A stretch of 64,000 nt of DNA from Dipteris shenzhenensis (lineage: Eukaryota > Polypodiophyta > Polypodiopsida > Gleicheniales): NCBI GenBank assembly GCA_047967505.1, contig CM106540.1, one strand, 5' to 3'. The position numbers were made by a program, and so were the translations under genes. Positions 1 through 9,905 of the stretch are shown in pieces (position 1 is the stretch's first letter; each line of letters starts with the position of its first letter). The notes under the pieces were generated by a model. The model worked only from the letters and a program-made list of their open reading frames with translations, had not been told where the DNA came from and made no database searches.

Positions 1-623
1 ACTCAGATAACTGATCACAGATGCAATAAACACTCACTCAGAGATAACTTAAACGGAGAGAGAGAGAGAGTATATTCATCCACCGGATGGTGGGCAGGAA
101 CTGGCTCCAAGGGAGCAATACAAAACTCAGCCAAGTGCTGAGGAGAACTGATGGAACTCTCTCTGTCAAACTGAACCAGCTCTGAGTGCACAGCACAGCC
201 TAGGAAGGAGGCTTTCTGTCCTGCACTGGATGCTGGAATGAAACAAGGAGTGGGCCTTTTATAGGCACTGCCCAGGCCCTCTGGGTTGGCCGACCAGCAG
301 GGTCGGTACCGTCTGGTGGCCGACCAGACTGCCCTGGAAATCCGACCAGGGTTGGCCCTGGTCGGTGGCCCTGGTTGGGCCGACTGGCCCTACCACAAGC
401 CCCTATAAAAGGGTGCCCTGTGCAGCCAGTCCATGGGACTGTAGACGCCTCCAAGGGAGGCACAGGGCCCCCCTATTTCTCTGCTGTTGCAGGCAGCAAC
501 CAGCCCGTGTGCTGGTTGCCTATGATGTCAGCGTGGGTCTCTCTTTCCCAGCCCTCCTACCTCTCACTGCCCCTTGTCCCCTCAAATCGGGGGCTCACAG
601 GTGGGCACAGTGAGTCTCTAACA
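1..623 (-). repeat. 3' LTR of copia element A (truncated by window start)
   Basis: Matches 3552-4155 almost base for base, ending in CTAACA against the polypurine tract. Roughly 70 bases of the far end lie outside the window. Compared with the other LTR it has an extra roughly 20-bp block near 371-392 (a local GGCCGACTGG-type duplication) and about a dozen substitutions. A minus-strand TATA box (CTATAAAAG) lies at about 256-264. A plus-strand look-alike (CCCTATAAAAGGG) lies near 401-413. Confidence 0.93.
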
Positions 624-635
624 CCCCCCCTCAAT
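624..635 (-). other. polypurine tract of element A
   Basis: On the minus strand the sequence reads CATTGAGGGGGGG directly against the TGTTAGAG start of the 3' LTR. This is the plus-strand primer site expected next to a 3' LTR. Confidence 0.85.
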
Positions 636-636
636 G

Positions 637-1800
637 TCACAACTGTGGGCCAATCCCCATGCGTTTGATGAAGTGCTCCATCTGTTCTCGAGGGAGTGCC
701 TTCGTGAAGAGGTCGGACAAGTTGTCGGCAGTCGGGCAGTAGATAAGCTCGATCACGTCGTCAATGATGAGCTCTCGAACAAAGTGGTAATGAACTTCGA
801 TGTGCTTGGTCCGCGCGTGGTACACTGGATTCTTGGCAATGGCTATGCAACTCTGAATCCTGTCTTTGGCTTGCTTTACTTCAATCCCAAGGAAGTAATG
901 TAATAACCCAAGGTTAGTCATCTCAAACTCAGACATGAGTAGCTCCTTGACCTGTGAAATCTTCTCGACATGATCACCTGTCAAGATAAGATCATCAACA
1001 TAGAGGATGAGTACCAATTGCAATCCCTTCTCACTGAACAAGTAAAGGTTTGCCTCAGAAGGACTCCGACTAAGCCCTATCTTCTGAAAGAATATATCAA
1101 TCCTTTGGTACCAAGCTCTGGGGGCCTGTTTCAGCCCGTATAACGCCTTCTTCAACCTGCAGACCTTTAATGGGGACCCTGGATCTTGAAAGCCCGGTGG
1201 CTGCTCCACGTATACCTCCTCCTCCAGGGTTCCATTAAGGAATGCGGACTTCACATCCATTTGAAAAATAGGCCACTGGAATTGAGCAGCAAGGGCAATC
1301 ACTGTCCGGATAGTAACCATGCGGGCTGTGGGAGCAAAAGTTTCATCAAAATCCATGCCTTCAGTTTGAGCAAAACCTTTCACCACTAACCTTGCTTTAT
1401 ACTTATCCAAGCTGCCGTCTGATTTGTATTTAAGTTTGTATACCCACTTAGTGCCGATGACTTTCCGTCGCGGGGCCCTGGCCACTAAGTCCCATGTATT
1501 GTTCTTCAGGATAGCATCCATCTCTGCCTTCATGGCAGCCTGCCATTCTGGATTGTCCTTCGCCTCCTCGAAGGTCCTTGGCTCATCATGCTGAGCCACC
1601 AACACAAAATTCACGGATGGGGTCTTTTGAAGACGTTGAGACCGCCGCAATCCGGAACTGCTACTCTCAGGTAATTCGGTGACCCGAGACTCTTCCAATG
1701 TCCGTGGGTACCATTGGGGCAACCTTTTCTGCTTCTCTATGGGAGGAGGAATGGGAACTTCTTCTGGAACATCCTGCTCTACCTGAGTATCTTGTGGACA
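637..1800 (-). pseudogene. copia reverse transcriptase with truncated RNase H (element A pol, 3' part)
   Basis: The translated minus strand gives a copia RVT_2 domain. It has EAKDNPEWQAAMKAEMDAI entry, GTKWVYKLKYKSDGS, the FQMDVKSAFLNG motif carrying the first catalytic Asp, LYGLKQAPRAWY, and the YVDDLILTG catalytic box. After the LGLLHYFLGIEV motif the frame jumps, near 850, directly to NPVYHARTKHIEVHYHFVRE and the terminal FTKALPREQMEHF. About 150 residues that should lie between them (the RNase H catalytic core with its DWAG and ALSSTEAEY motifs) are therefore absent. The join is in frame, which suggests template switching during reverse transcription rather than random decay. The stop is at about 637. 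The product could not complete reverse transcription alone. Confidence 0.92.
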
Positions 1801-2025
1801 TCAGCTTCTGATTTTGCCACCTCTTGGATGGTCAACTTGGGGCGGGGTGGATTCGGGGGTTGAACAATCTCCTCCTCCTCAATCTGAGGCTTCTCCTGGG
1901 ATTCAGGTTCCTTTTCATCGAAGACAACATCCCGACTGATAAGGATTTGCTTCTTTACTGGGTCGAAGAGGCGGTAGGCCTTGGATTCTTCGCTATACCC
2001 AACAAAGATACATTTTCTGCTCCGA
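1801..2025 (-). pseudogene. copia integrase C-terminal tail (element A)
   Basis: The minus-strand translation KCIFVGYSEESKAYRLFDP followed by ILISRDVVFDE is the conserved end of the copia integrase module, and an acidic proline-rich linker follows it. Nothing upstream resembles the GAG-pre-integrase finger or the DDE core. This tail is joined, near 2025, directly to protease-region sequence in another frame, which marks a large deletion. Confidence 0.85.
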
Positions 2026-3321
2026 GAATCCCTTGAGCCACCATCTGCCCATTTCCTTTGGATGTCACGGCGACCTTGCCATCTTGAAAGAGAACTGCCA
2101 TGTTGTTTTTGTCCATCTGACTTACAGACAGTAAATTCTTGCAAAGGTTGGGTACATAAAGTACTCCAGAGATATCCTTCTCCTCACCCGCCGTTGTAAT
2201 GAAAGGAATGCTACCGATGCCCTTCACAGGACACGTCCAGCTATCCCCACAGAAACTTTGGAATCCGGGTGTGTACTTTCCATGGTTTTGAACCAAGTCC
2301 TTCTGTTGGACATGTGCTTGGAAGCACCGCTGTCAACATACCAACCCTCTTTACCTTCACTAACTGCATATGCTGAACAATGTTCACTGAGTAAAAATAA
2401 CTGTCCAGTCGTCACATTGGCAGAATCATTCTTAGGCTCTTCTTTGTTCTTGGCTTCTCTCTTCCGCTTTTGATCCGCCTTCTTCTTTCGGCATTCTTTG
2501 GCGGAGTGGCCAAGCTTTTCACAGTAATAGCACTTCATTTTCTTCTTGCGTTCAACGTCCTCTGACTTCTTGGAATCCTTTGGCTTGCCTTTTCCAGGCT
2601 TGTCTTTGGCCACTAATGCCTTCTCGTCGGTTTGCGTAAAGAGTTTCTCTCGAGCCTCCTCTTGAAGCAGGAGTGGACCAAGCTCCTCAAAGGTGATTGG
2701 CTTAGTCCGTTGACCCGCAGTGACCGTAGTCACAAAACTTTTGAAACTCCGTGGCAACTTGTGGAGTGTGAGCGATGCCAATTGACTCGTGTCCACCTTC
2801 TGACCAACCGCTGCGAGCTGGTCCTGCACGACTTTCACCTTTGTCAGATGATCATGCACACTATCACCCTCATTCATATCAAGATTATAAAGCTGATGCT
2901 GAAGTGTAATGATACGGGCTATATTATCGGTTTCATATAGCTCCTTCAGTATGGCCCACGCCTTTGAAGACGTCTCTGCCAACTGGATATGAGGAATCAC
3001 AGCATCTGCTGTCGTGCCAATAAGCATTGCTAAGGCTTGAGCATCCCTCTCCTCCCATGCACAGAGTTCATCTGCATTTGCTTCAACTAAAACTTCACCT
3101 CTTTTGTCCACAATGTCCTCCGGCTTCTCTTCGGTCCCATTCACAATCTTCCACAACTTCCGTGCCAACAGATGGCTTCGGATCTTGACTTTCCAGATTG
3201 GATAGTTCGTCCCATCGAGCTTTCCAGCTTCACCGAAATTGGGGATAAATGAAGAAGGAAGATGACTGGAGAAGGAGGAAGGACGAGCAATGGGTGTAGA
3301 GGATTCTGAACGCTGATCCAT
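2026..3321 (-). pseudogene. copia gag with zinc knuckle and start of protease (element A)
   Basis: Translation from the Met at 3321 gives a copia gag: LDGTNYPIWKVKIRSHLL at the N-terminal UBN2/DUF4219-type domain, a CCHC knuckle CYYCEKLGHSAKEC near 2497-2538, a Lys-rich linker, and the pepsin-like protease site WYVDSGASKHMS at about 2310-2340. A frameshift near 2245 moves the rest of the protease (LYVPNLCKNLLSVSQ) into another frame. Gag packages the element RNA and the protease cleaves the polyprotein. The gag reading frame itself is open for about 360 codons, so a Gag protein could still be made. Confidence 0.9.
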
Positions 3322-3466
3322 CTCGGTGAATAGCAAAACTGAATAACTGAAACAGAAATAAATGTACTGACCTCCCGTGCTAGCTTGAGCTGAAAACAGA
3401 ATCGCCTTACTGCCAAGGGACTCCTTCCTTCAGAGAGTGCTTTGATGAGGAAGAGTTGAGAGCCTA

Positions 3467-3480
3467 TGGCTCTGATACCA
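3467..3480 (-). other. primer-binding site of element A (initiator tRNA-Met)
   Basis: The minus strand reads TGGTATCAGAGCCA immediately after the LTR edge at 3481. This is complementary to the 3' end of plant initiator tRNA-Met, the usual primer for copia elements. Confidence 0.93.
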
Positions 3481-4155
3481 TGTTGGAGAATAGGAGGGAA
3501 TGAATCACTCAAACCTCCACCCAAGATCTCTCCCACTCTTCCACACACTCAACTCAGATAACTGATCACAGATGCAATAAACACTCACTCAGAGATAACT
3601 TAAACGGAGAGAGAGAAAGAGTATATTCATCCACCGGATGGTGGGCAGAAACTGGCTCCAAGGGAGCATACAAAACTCAGCCAAGTGCTGAGGAGAACTG
3701 ATGGAACTCTCTCTGTCAAACTGAACCAGCTCTGAGTGCACAGCACAGCCTAGGAAGGAGGCTTTCTATCCTGCACTGGATGTTGGAATGAAACAAGGAG
3801 TGGGCCTTTTATAGGCACTGCCCAGGCCCTCTGGGTTGGCCGACCAGCAGGGTCGGTACCCTGTCTGGTGGCCGACCAGACTGCCCTGGAAATCCGACCA
3901 GGGTTGGCCCTGGTCGGTGGCCCTGCCACAAGCCCCTATAAAAGGGTGCCCTGTGCAGCCAGTCCATGGGACTGTAGACGCCTCCAAGGGAGGCACAGGG
4001 CCCCCTTATTTCTTTGCTGTTGCAGGCAGCAACCAGCCCGTGTGCTGGTTGCCTATGATGTCGGCCTGGGTCTCTCTTTCCCAGCCCTCCTACCTCTACT
4101 GCCCCTTGTCCCCTCAAATCAGGGGCTCACAGGTGGGCACAGTGAGTCTCTAACA
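3481..4155 (-). repeat. 5' LTR of copia element A
   Basis: The 675-bp LTR has TG...CA ends in both orientations (TGTTGGAG at 3481, CTAACA at 4155). A minus-strand TATA box (CTATAAAAG) sits near 3804-3813, which suits transcription into the element. A cluster of CCGACCAG motifs lies at about 3839-3925. Flanking bases 4156-4160 (GTAAT) are the presumed target duplication. Confidence 0.93.
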
Positions 4156-4160
4156 GTAAT

Positions 4161-6600
4161 TTCCTTCTAGCCATGACACCCGTGAGGTCTTTGAAAGCTG
4201 GCCATGTGTAGGGCTTCCAAGATGAAATCCTTTGTGGGCATGGTGCATGCCATCGTAAAGAATCTTGCCCTCATCATTCATTGGATTGAATCTGCAATAT
4301 CTTTCCAAAGCTTAGAGCCATTCTTTCCACTTATTAGGATTCTTGGTTTCTCCTTCGAATCTGTGGTCTATCAAAATATCTGTTAAGTGTCTACCACACT
4401 CTTGTCCAACCATGCTCCTGCCATAATGTAAGAGAGACAAGTTATCTCTGACCACAGATGGTAGGCACATTTAAGCATGGTGCAGATTTGACAAGGGAAC
4501 ATCAATGTCCCACTCACCCCGTAAACCCATGTGCGTATGGGCATATGGTGTCCTTCCACAAAAATCTGTCCAGGCTGCATTTGCAAGGTGTAGACTCCAT
4601 TTAGAGCCTCCGTCTGATTGAGATTGAGGCATTGTGCTGAAACACAAGGCTCTCCCAAAAGCATCCACACGAGGCTGGGATGTGCCAAATGGCAGTAGTG
4701 AAGACCGGCCTCTATCCCCTGCACGTAACTCAAGGGTATCACCCCTTCAAAGAGTCACTTGTGGATGTCTCTGGCTGAAATTTCCCATGGGCAAGATCAT
4801 AGTGGATTGCTCCTTCATAGGCTTCCCACATATGGAAGGATCTGCCTGGTTGTGTAATGAATACTCTACCTGCTGCCCAAAATGTGTGTGTTTGCAATAA
4901 AATCCACATGCATTAGTGTACCTTTGTGCTCCACTGACAAGGATGTAGCATTATCATGCCCCACGAGATCACCCTCATTGGAAAGAAGCTGATGGCCTTT
5001 GTCCTTCATGATCCTCAACTTTTTGTTGTGGTAAGTTTGCCTCACCCCCAACTATAGGCTTACCTTGGTCTCGTGCAATAGCATTTTCATGAGCATCTTT
5101 TCCATCAAGTTGCATGCTTGCCTTACCTTGCTGCTGTGCACTAATGTGCTGCTAGGGACACTAACTATTTATACCAATATGGTTGTGCAAGGGCTGTATT
5201 ATTATGCCAATTTTCAAAACGGTCATAACAGCCATCTTTCTCTTGTTGTCCATTGTCTTCATAATTTTGGCTGTGATTTTCAGGTTGTACTGTGTAGATG
5301 CTGCTTTCATCGGCAGTGGCCATGAACATATCAGAATTGGCTTTAGGGCTCTGCCCTTTGGTATTACCCTTGAAATCTGTATGCTTGGCCTGGTTTCCAT
5401 CCCCTCCATTAAGTTCAGTCCTAGATGAATGCATCACTTTTGTGTGCCTCAGGAGCGTGGCATGTAAGCTGAGCATCTCAGATTGCGATTCCCTTTTCAT
5501 GTAGGCTCATCTTTGACAACCTTGTGGAAGTCTGGGAGACTCTTTGGGTGGATCAATATCCTTCCCATCCCCATTGTTTTGGTGCATAGGAGGAAGCATG
5601 CATGTTTGTCTTTGACAACCTTGTGGGAGTCTAGGAGATTCTTTGGGTGGATCAACATCCTTCCCATCTCCATCGTTTTGGTGCATAGAAGGAAGCATGG
5701 GCTGCTTTCCCATTTACTGCATTGCAATGTGCACAACCTCTCCAACCTTCTCACAAATTTGTTCACTGATTGGCTGGCTCATCTACTTTTCTGCTTCGGC
5801 TTGGGTCATGCTCTGAAGCATCACCGATAAAGCATCCATGAATTTAGGCCTTGTGCCATCAAGCGTGTGCATTGCAACTAGGAGGTATACCCTTGGGTGC
5901 TCCCGAAATGACAGCATTGGGTTCTTGCTGTTCATAGCAATTTAAGATGCTATAGAACACTTCTTCCCACAACATCCTTTAGTATTTTCAGCTGGAATCA
6001 CTTGACAACAACCAGATTTTTGTCCTGCATCCAAAGGCGTCATCCATGGCTTTGAAGCATCATTTGGATGCATGCCAAGGAGTGGCATAACATGACTGGA
6101 CTGCATTACAAGCATTGGCAGAAATGCATTCTCCTAAGTAGTTTGGCATCTATTTTCATAGGCCTCCTGAGTGTTTGTCATAACTGCTCTAGGCATCATA
6201 GCTCCAACAACAAGTGGCTGCTCTAAGGTATTTGTATCTCCACATGTAGCATAGAGGACATCTCTGTCAAATCTAATAGTTGGATATGTAAGGTCAACAA
6301 CCATCATCTATATCTCGACCATGCAACACGTTTGGTGCTTGCAATGCACTAGCCCGTGAGGCAAAGTGCATTTCAGCTCGGAGACCTCCTGAACTCTGAT
6401 GCATGACAATCCTCTCAATAAGCCCAAAAGAGAAAGTACCTGATTACCATCAGCAATCTGTTACATTGGGGGCGTGAATCTTCCTCATGTTGAAGCTGCC
6501 CGAAGCGTTTTGCTTGCTGCTCAAATCCTTGTATGAGCTGCCCAAAACTAGAGTCATGTTGCCTCATGTTCCATCCATAGGTATTTGGTTGTCCCATGGC
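4161..6600 (-). pseudogene. decayed coding-like tract, unidentified
   Basis: Not recognised. Read on the minus strand, several open stretches broken by stops follow one another in compatible style (about 6597-6415, 5766-5497, 5500-5165, 4742-4383). They are rich in Met, Gln, His and Pro. One starts MGQPNTYGWNMRQHDSSFGQ, another contains GEWDIDVPLSNLHHA, and near 4360-4170 a stretch reads GETKNPNKWKEWL. No family motif is visible. The tract ends at the copia insertion at 4155, so it may continue beyond. It could be an old gene or transposon open frame. Confidence 0.35.
5511..5701 (-). repeat. 99-bp direct repeat, two copies, in frame (33 residues)
   Basis: Two copies with a 99-bp period begin at 5511 and 5610 and differ at only a few bases. 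The period is a multiple of three, and the minus-strand reading stays open through both copies. Each gives a repeat containing MHQN, DGKD and DPPKESPRLPQGCQR. An open repeat supports past coding use of this strand. Confidence 0.8.
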
Positions 6601-7680
6601 TTGTAATAAAGTATTGCTGCTATCCTCCTACACCAAATGCATGCACATGTGCTGGTTTTGAACTCTTGCCTATCTCACACCTCAAACAGTGATGGAAGGT
6701 AAGGTTGCCCAAAATAGTGAATGGAGATGCTCAAGGTAACAGCCGAAGACGAGGCTGTGAAATGGGACCTAGGTAGGTTTAATCGGGTTCGAATAAGGAC
6801 CTCAAAAGGGGCTGGTAAAGGGCCTTAAAATTCTTTTTTGGGGGGTATGTCCTAGGTCACCTAGGATTGTTAGGACGTTGACCTCGAGACCACTAGGACA
6901 ATTAGACCACCAGTAATTAGTATGACATAACCTAACCATGACTTAACCCAACCTTAGTTAGATTGATCTAACCTAACCCCACATTAACCAACCCTAACCT
7001 AACTAACCTAACCTAGCTAATCTATCTTAATCCTGGTTAATTGACCAAAGCCTCACACCTTGTACTGCTTGCCGGCGGCAGGAGGTGTGGCAGGGCAGCT
7101 GGAATTTGGTGCAAGTGGCGATGCGGTGGAATTAGCTGCTCGTGGGCATCGCATATGGATTGCCCCTTCTTGCTGATGGATGAAGCCGTTTTGCTGCATG
7201 GCTTGTGGGTGTCGCGTGTACAGATGGCCAATTGGGCGCAACCGAGCGGCTACAGTTAGGCGCAGGTGGAGAAGGCAGCCCGACGATGCATCCATGTGGT
7301 TTGGCATGGGGAGGACACCAAGACTATGCATTCTTGACTAGTAATTGAGCTCTGAAAGTAGTTTCTTTGGCGTGGACTACTTCATAGTGGTCTTCGTTGC
7401 ACGCGCACAGGCCCAATTTCCACGGGTGCAAGACCTAGTAGTTGCACCTCCGATGATGGCGATTGTCTTGGCCACCCCTGTTTCAGTGAATTGAAGCTCT
7501 TGTCAAATGCAAATTTAGCAACTCCCATTATTAGTTGGGTTTCGAGCTGATCCTAGGGTGGCAGCTGCCTGTAGGCAAGACCCAATGAAGTAGTGTCTTT
7601 TGTTTGCAGGCAGAGGCGATTAGAGAAAGGGGGATTGAGGAGAGGAATAGAGAGAGAGGAAGGGAGAGAAGGAAGGAGAA
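6601..7680. other. no recognised gene; CTAACC-rich stretch
   Basis: No coding homology is visible. From about 6895 to 7025 the strand is made of degenerate CTAACC/TTAACC words. From 7060 to 7340 there is GC-richer sequence without a convincing frame. Confidence 0.5.
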
Positions 7681-7683
7681 GCG

Positions 7684-7687
<4 letters not shown>

Positions 7688-7734
<47 letters not shown>
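7688..7734 (+). repeat. (AG)n microsatellite
   Basis: About 23 uninterrupted AG dinucleotides inside a longer purine-rich stretch (7625-7770). On the minus strand this is the CT-rich tract downstream of the TATA-like box at 7820-7826. Confidence 0.95.
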
Positions 7735-7736
<2 letters not shown>

Positions 7737-7819
7737 CTGCAAGTAGGAGGAAGGAGGAGGGAAAGTCGATAGATTAGATGTCACATCAATAGTTTGCTGC
7801 AAGAGTGGAGGGCTTGGAC

Positions 7820-7826
7820 TTATATA
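7820..7826 (-). promoter_or_regulatory. TATA-like box followed by CT-rich leader
   Basis: The minus strand reads GGACTATATAAGTCC, then a CT-rich tract about 90-130 bases further on. This is a typical plant core-promoter layout. It could equally be the LTR promoter of an old minus-strand element whose coding end is at 7963-8104. Confidence 0.4.
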
Positions 7827-7962
7827 GTCCCCTCCATAATCCCCTCTAACCCTCACTAAAGCATCCCTAAATTAACCCCCTTTTCCCCTTCATTACAAAG
7901 CTGATAGGGGTTAGCTCGTACATGACCTTATTCCTCCCTTAAAGGATTTATGTCATCATAAA

Positions 7963-8104
7963 TCAAGGTAGGAATCTTTTAGATAGAGATGGACATTGTC
8001 GATGATCACCCTCTCAGAATACTGCAAATACAATCTTTTGCCTTTGTCTTTCGGAAGATCAGCCTCTCCAAGATATTCAATGGAACCCAGGGGAGTGGTT
8101 CTGG
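7963..8104 (-). pseudogene. C-terminal coding remnant interrupted by element B
   Basis: Removing element B and one GCAGC copy joins 13056-13096 to 8109-7963 as a single open minus-strand frame of about 60 codons. It ends at a TGA near 7963, with readable pieces such as LGEADLPKDKGKRLYLQYS and VHLYLKDSYLDL. Family not recognised. A purine-rich AAGGGAGGAATAAGG follows the stop, as at retrotransposon ends, so this may be the tail of an older minus-strand LTR element into which element B jumped. Confidence 0.4.
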
Positions 8105-8109
8105 GCAGC
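8105..8109 (+). other. target-site duplication of element B (left)
   Basis: GCAGC precedes the TGTCACC start of the left LTR and is repeated exactly at 13051-13055 after the right LTR. Confidence 0.93.
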
Positions 8110-9066
8110 TGTCACCACAATGTATATATCCTAAGTCAAAGTACAGTTGACCATTTATTTGATCATAATTAAAGAGTTTTATATGTGTTAATTATGGTCA
8201 AAGAGTTCTTTTAATGGTCAAAGAATTGACTACGGTCAAAGATACTTGACTTTGGTCAAGTAGACCTAACCTCGATCGGGGAGACTTGGTTTATTACCAA
8301 GAGGGTTAACTACGGTTAACCAGAGAACTACAGAGCTGACTACGGTCAGAGAGTGTTGACTTCAGTCAACGAGACTTGGCATGCGCCAAGAGGGTTAACC
8401 ACGGTTAACCAAGATGTGCCAACTTCGGTTGGAGAGACTTGGCTATAATTAAGGCGCCTCGACCCTTGGTCAAAGCTTCTTAATTATGATCAAGAGCGTT
8501 GACTTTGGTCAACCAGAGAATAAATATATATTTTTATATTTGTTATGTGTGCACATGTGTTCAGTGGGGACACCCACCATGACTAGAATTAGTCCACAGT
8601 GTGTTATTTGCATGCAAAGAGCTAACAATTAATGGATGCCATGGTGGTGCGCTTTAATTAATTGTTGCAGGTACTAGGAAGAGTTATTTTCCTAAGCGCT
8701 ACGGGAGCCTAACAAGCATCTAGGAGACAGTTCGCGTGACCAAGTGCTTTGAAGACTGTAGAGTGGCCCTTCGTGGCATGTAATAGGACTTAGTCTAGAT
8801 TTTAGACAAGTGGCATGTTGCCAATTTGAAATGAGCTTGAAGCTCTTGTAATATGGATTCACGTTGGATATGTATCAGGCAGCTCTACGCTGAACTCTTG
8901 TAACAGATTCTCTCTTCAAGAAATAAAATACCTTCGGGGGGGTCCAGCCCGACATGTTGTCCTGGGCCCTAGCAGTGTGTAGAGAGAGAGAGAGAGAGAG
9001 AGCTCTTATGAGTATTTCTGCAGTAAATTATGAGCGTGAGGTTCCACGAGAGAGCTAGCGATTACA
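8110..9066 (+). repeat. 5' LTR of element B
   Basis: The 957-bp LTR begins TGTCACCACAATG and ends GCGATTACA. It contains the hairpin run at 8226-8513, an AT-rich TATA-like segment at 8521-8540, an AATAAA at 8922-8927, and an (AG)n tract at 8981-9002. If the TATA-like segment is the promoter, the hairpins are in U3. They would then appear at the 3' end of element RNA copied from the right LTR. Confidence 0.95.
8226..8513 (+). other. array of ten short hairpins in LTR (UNCG-type loops)
   Basis: Consecutive perfect 5-7-bp inverted repeats, nearly all with 4-nt loops, sit 20-30 bases apart: 8226-8239 (loop TACG), 8244-8261 (TTTG), 8285-8301 (5-nt loop), 8304-8321 (TACG), 8336-8349 (TACG), 8355-8370 (TTCA; TTCG in the right LTR), 8375-8390 (ATGC), 8393-8410 (CACG), 8419-8432 (TTCG) and 8498-8513 (TTTG; TTCG in the right LTR). 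Stems differ (TTGAC, ACTTGAC, CTTGGT, GGTTAAC, CTGAC, GTTGAC, CTTGGC, CCAAC), yet each pairs. Many have the C(UNCG)G form known to make very stable RNA tetraloops. TTGAC is also the W-box core bound by WRKY factors. Confidence 0.85.
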
Positions 9067-9080
9067 TTGGTATCAGAGCC
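9067..9080 (+). other. primer-binding site of element B
   Basis: TTGGTATCAGAGCC immediately follows the LTR end (TACA at 9066). It is complementary to the 3' end of initiator tRNA-Met. Confidence 0.95.
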
Positions 9081-9591
9081 TGGTCTCATAGTTTTCCCAA
9101 ATTGTGACGATCCAAGTGCAAGAGAGTTTCTCAAGATGATAAGTGACGCTTGGGAGAGTAGCATGATTTTGATCGGTGTTTAGCTGAAGAGCCCTGCAGG
9201 CGAAGAACCGAGATGCACTTGCGTGAAGAGGGAGGGCAAGCAAGGAAAAGTAAGGTGTAGGTGTTTGTCTATCTCGAGCGCTAATTGGGCGTCGTGATTA
9301 CTGCAAATGCCGTGCATATCACAAGCGTTGGGCCTGTGCCTACTCATAGGGATTATGCTATTGGAAGCCTCTTGCAAGCACCGGCAATTACCACGCAGAG
9401 GGAGACGCCCTCACGCGTAGTGACTTTTTCATTGCCTCCACCAGCGGTATCAGAAGATGACTACAGATCTGCGCCTCGCTTAGTTCCGATCGCATGAACT
9501 ATTTTCAAAGTCTCGTGTGAAAATCTGTAGACGAATGGCGGAGACACCGACGGGCACTGACGGACAAATTGAGGCGCCCAAATGGGTGAGA

Positions 9592-9612
9592 CGCGCGACG
9601 CGCGACGCGCAT
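9592..9612 (+). repeat. GACGCGC tandem triplet
   Basis: Three head-to-tail copies of the 7-base unit GACGCGC. They are CpG-dense and so unusual in a presumably methylated transposon. Confidence 0.7.
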
Positions 9613-9640
9613 CAGTCAGCCAAGGTTTGGAACCTTAGGC

Positions 9641-9905
9641 TGACGTGGCGCAGGAGGACACGTGGTAGAGGGATCTGACACGTGGTGCTGACGTGGCAGG
9701 CCTGACAAACAGCTCACGTGGCAGCCAACAGGTCCAGCTGACGTGGCGTCCACACGTGCGATGCTGACGTGGCAGCGCATGCAGCTGACGTGGCCTTGAC
9801 ACGTGGTAGGTGCTGATGTGGCAGGGCTGACAGGAAGCTGATGTGGCACTGACACGTGGCAGATAGGCAGCTGCTGATGTGGCAGCCAGCTGGACTGCTG
9901 AGATG
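9641..9905 (+). promoter_or_regulatory. cluster of about eleven ACGTG (bZIP-type) motifs in element B
   Basis: TGACGTGGC, ACACGTGG and close variants recur about every 20 bases through 9641-9870. Several further copies read TGATGTGGC, the product expected from CpG deamination of TGACGTGG. ACGT cores of this type are established binding sites for plant bZIP factors. The tract lies where gag should be, so it could act as an enhancer or simply be a degenerate minisatellite. Confidence 0.6.

Larger units (their letters stand above)
1..4155 (-). mobile_element. Ty1/copia LTR retrotransposon A, internally deleted
   Basis: Two direct copies of one LTR (1-623, cut by the window edge, and 3481-4155) flank a 2.86-kb interior. 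Read on the minus strand, the order is 5' LTR, initiator-Met tRNA primer site, gag with zinc knuckle, protease start, tail of integrase, reverse transcriptase, last part of RNase H, polypurine tract, 3' LTR. This is copia gene order, but the interior is well short of the usual 4-5 kb because the integrase core and most of RNase H are gone. Frameshifts near 2245, 2025 and 1795 break the polyprotein. The LTRs differ at only about a dozen positions plus one roughly 20-bp insertion, so insertion was recent. The base run after 4155 (GTAAT) should be one target duplication; the other copy is outside the window. Confidence 0.93.

Noticed and set aside
6895-7025. CTAACC words resembling interstitial telomere repeat
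   Set aside because: Plant telomere repeat is CCCTAAA; the words are irregular and more like the CTGGTTAG block of element B at 9.9-10.1 kb.
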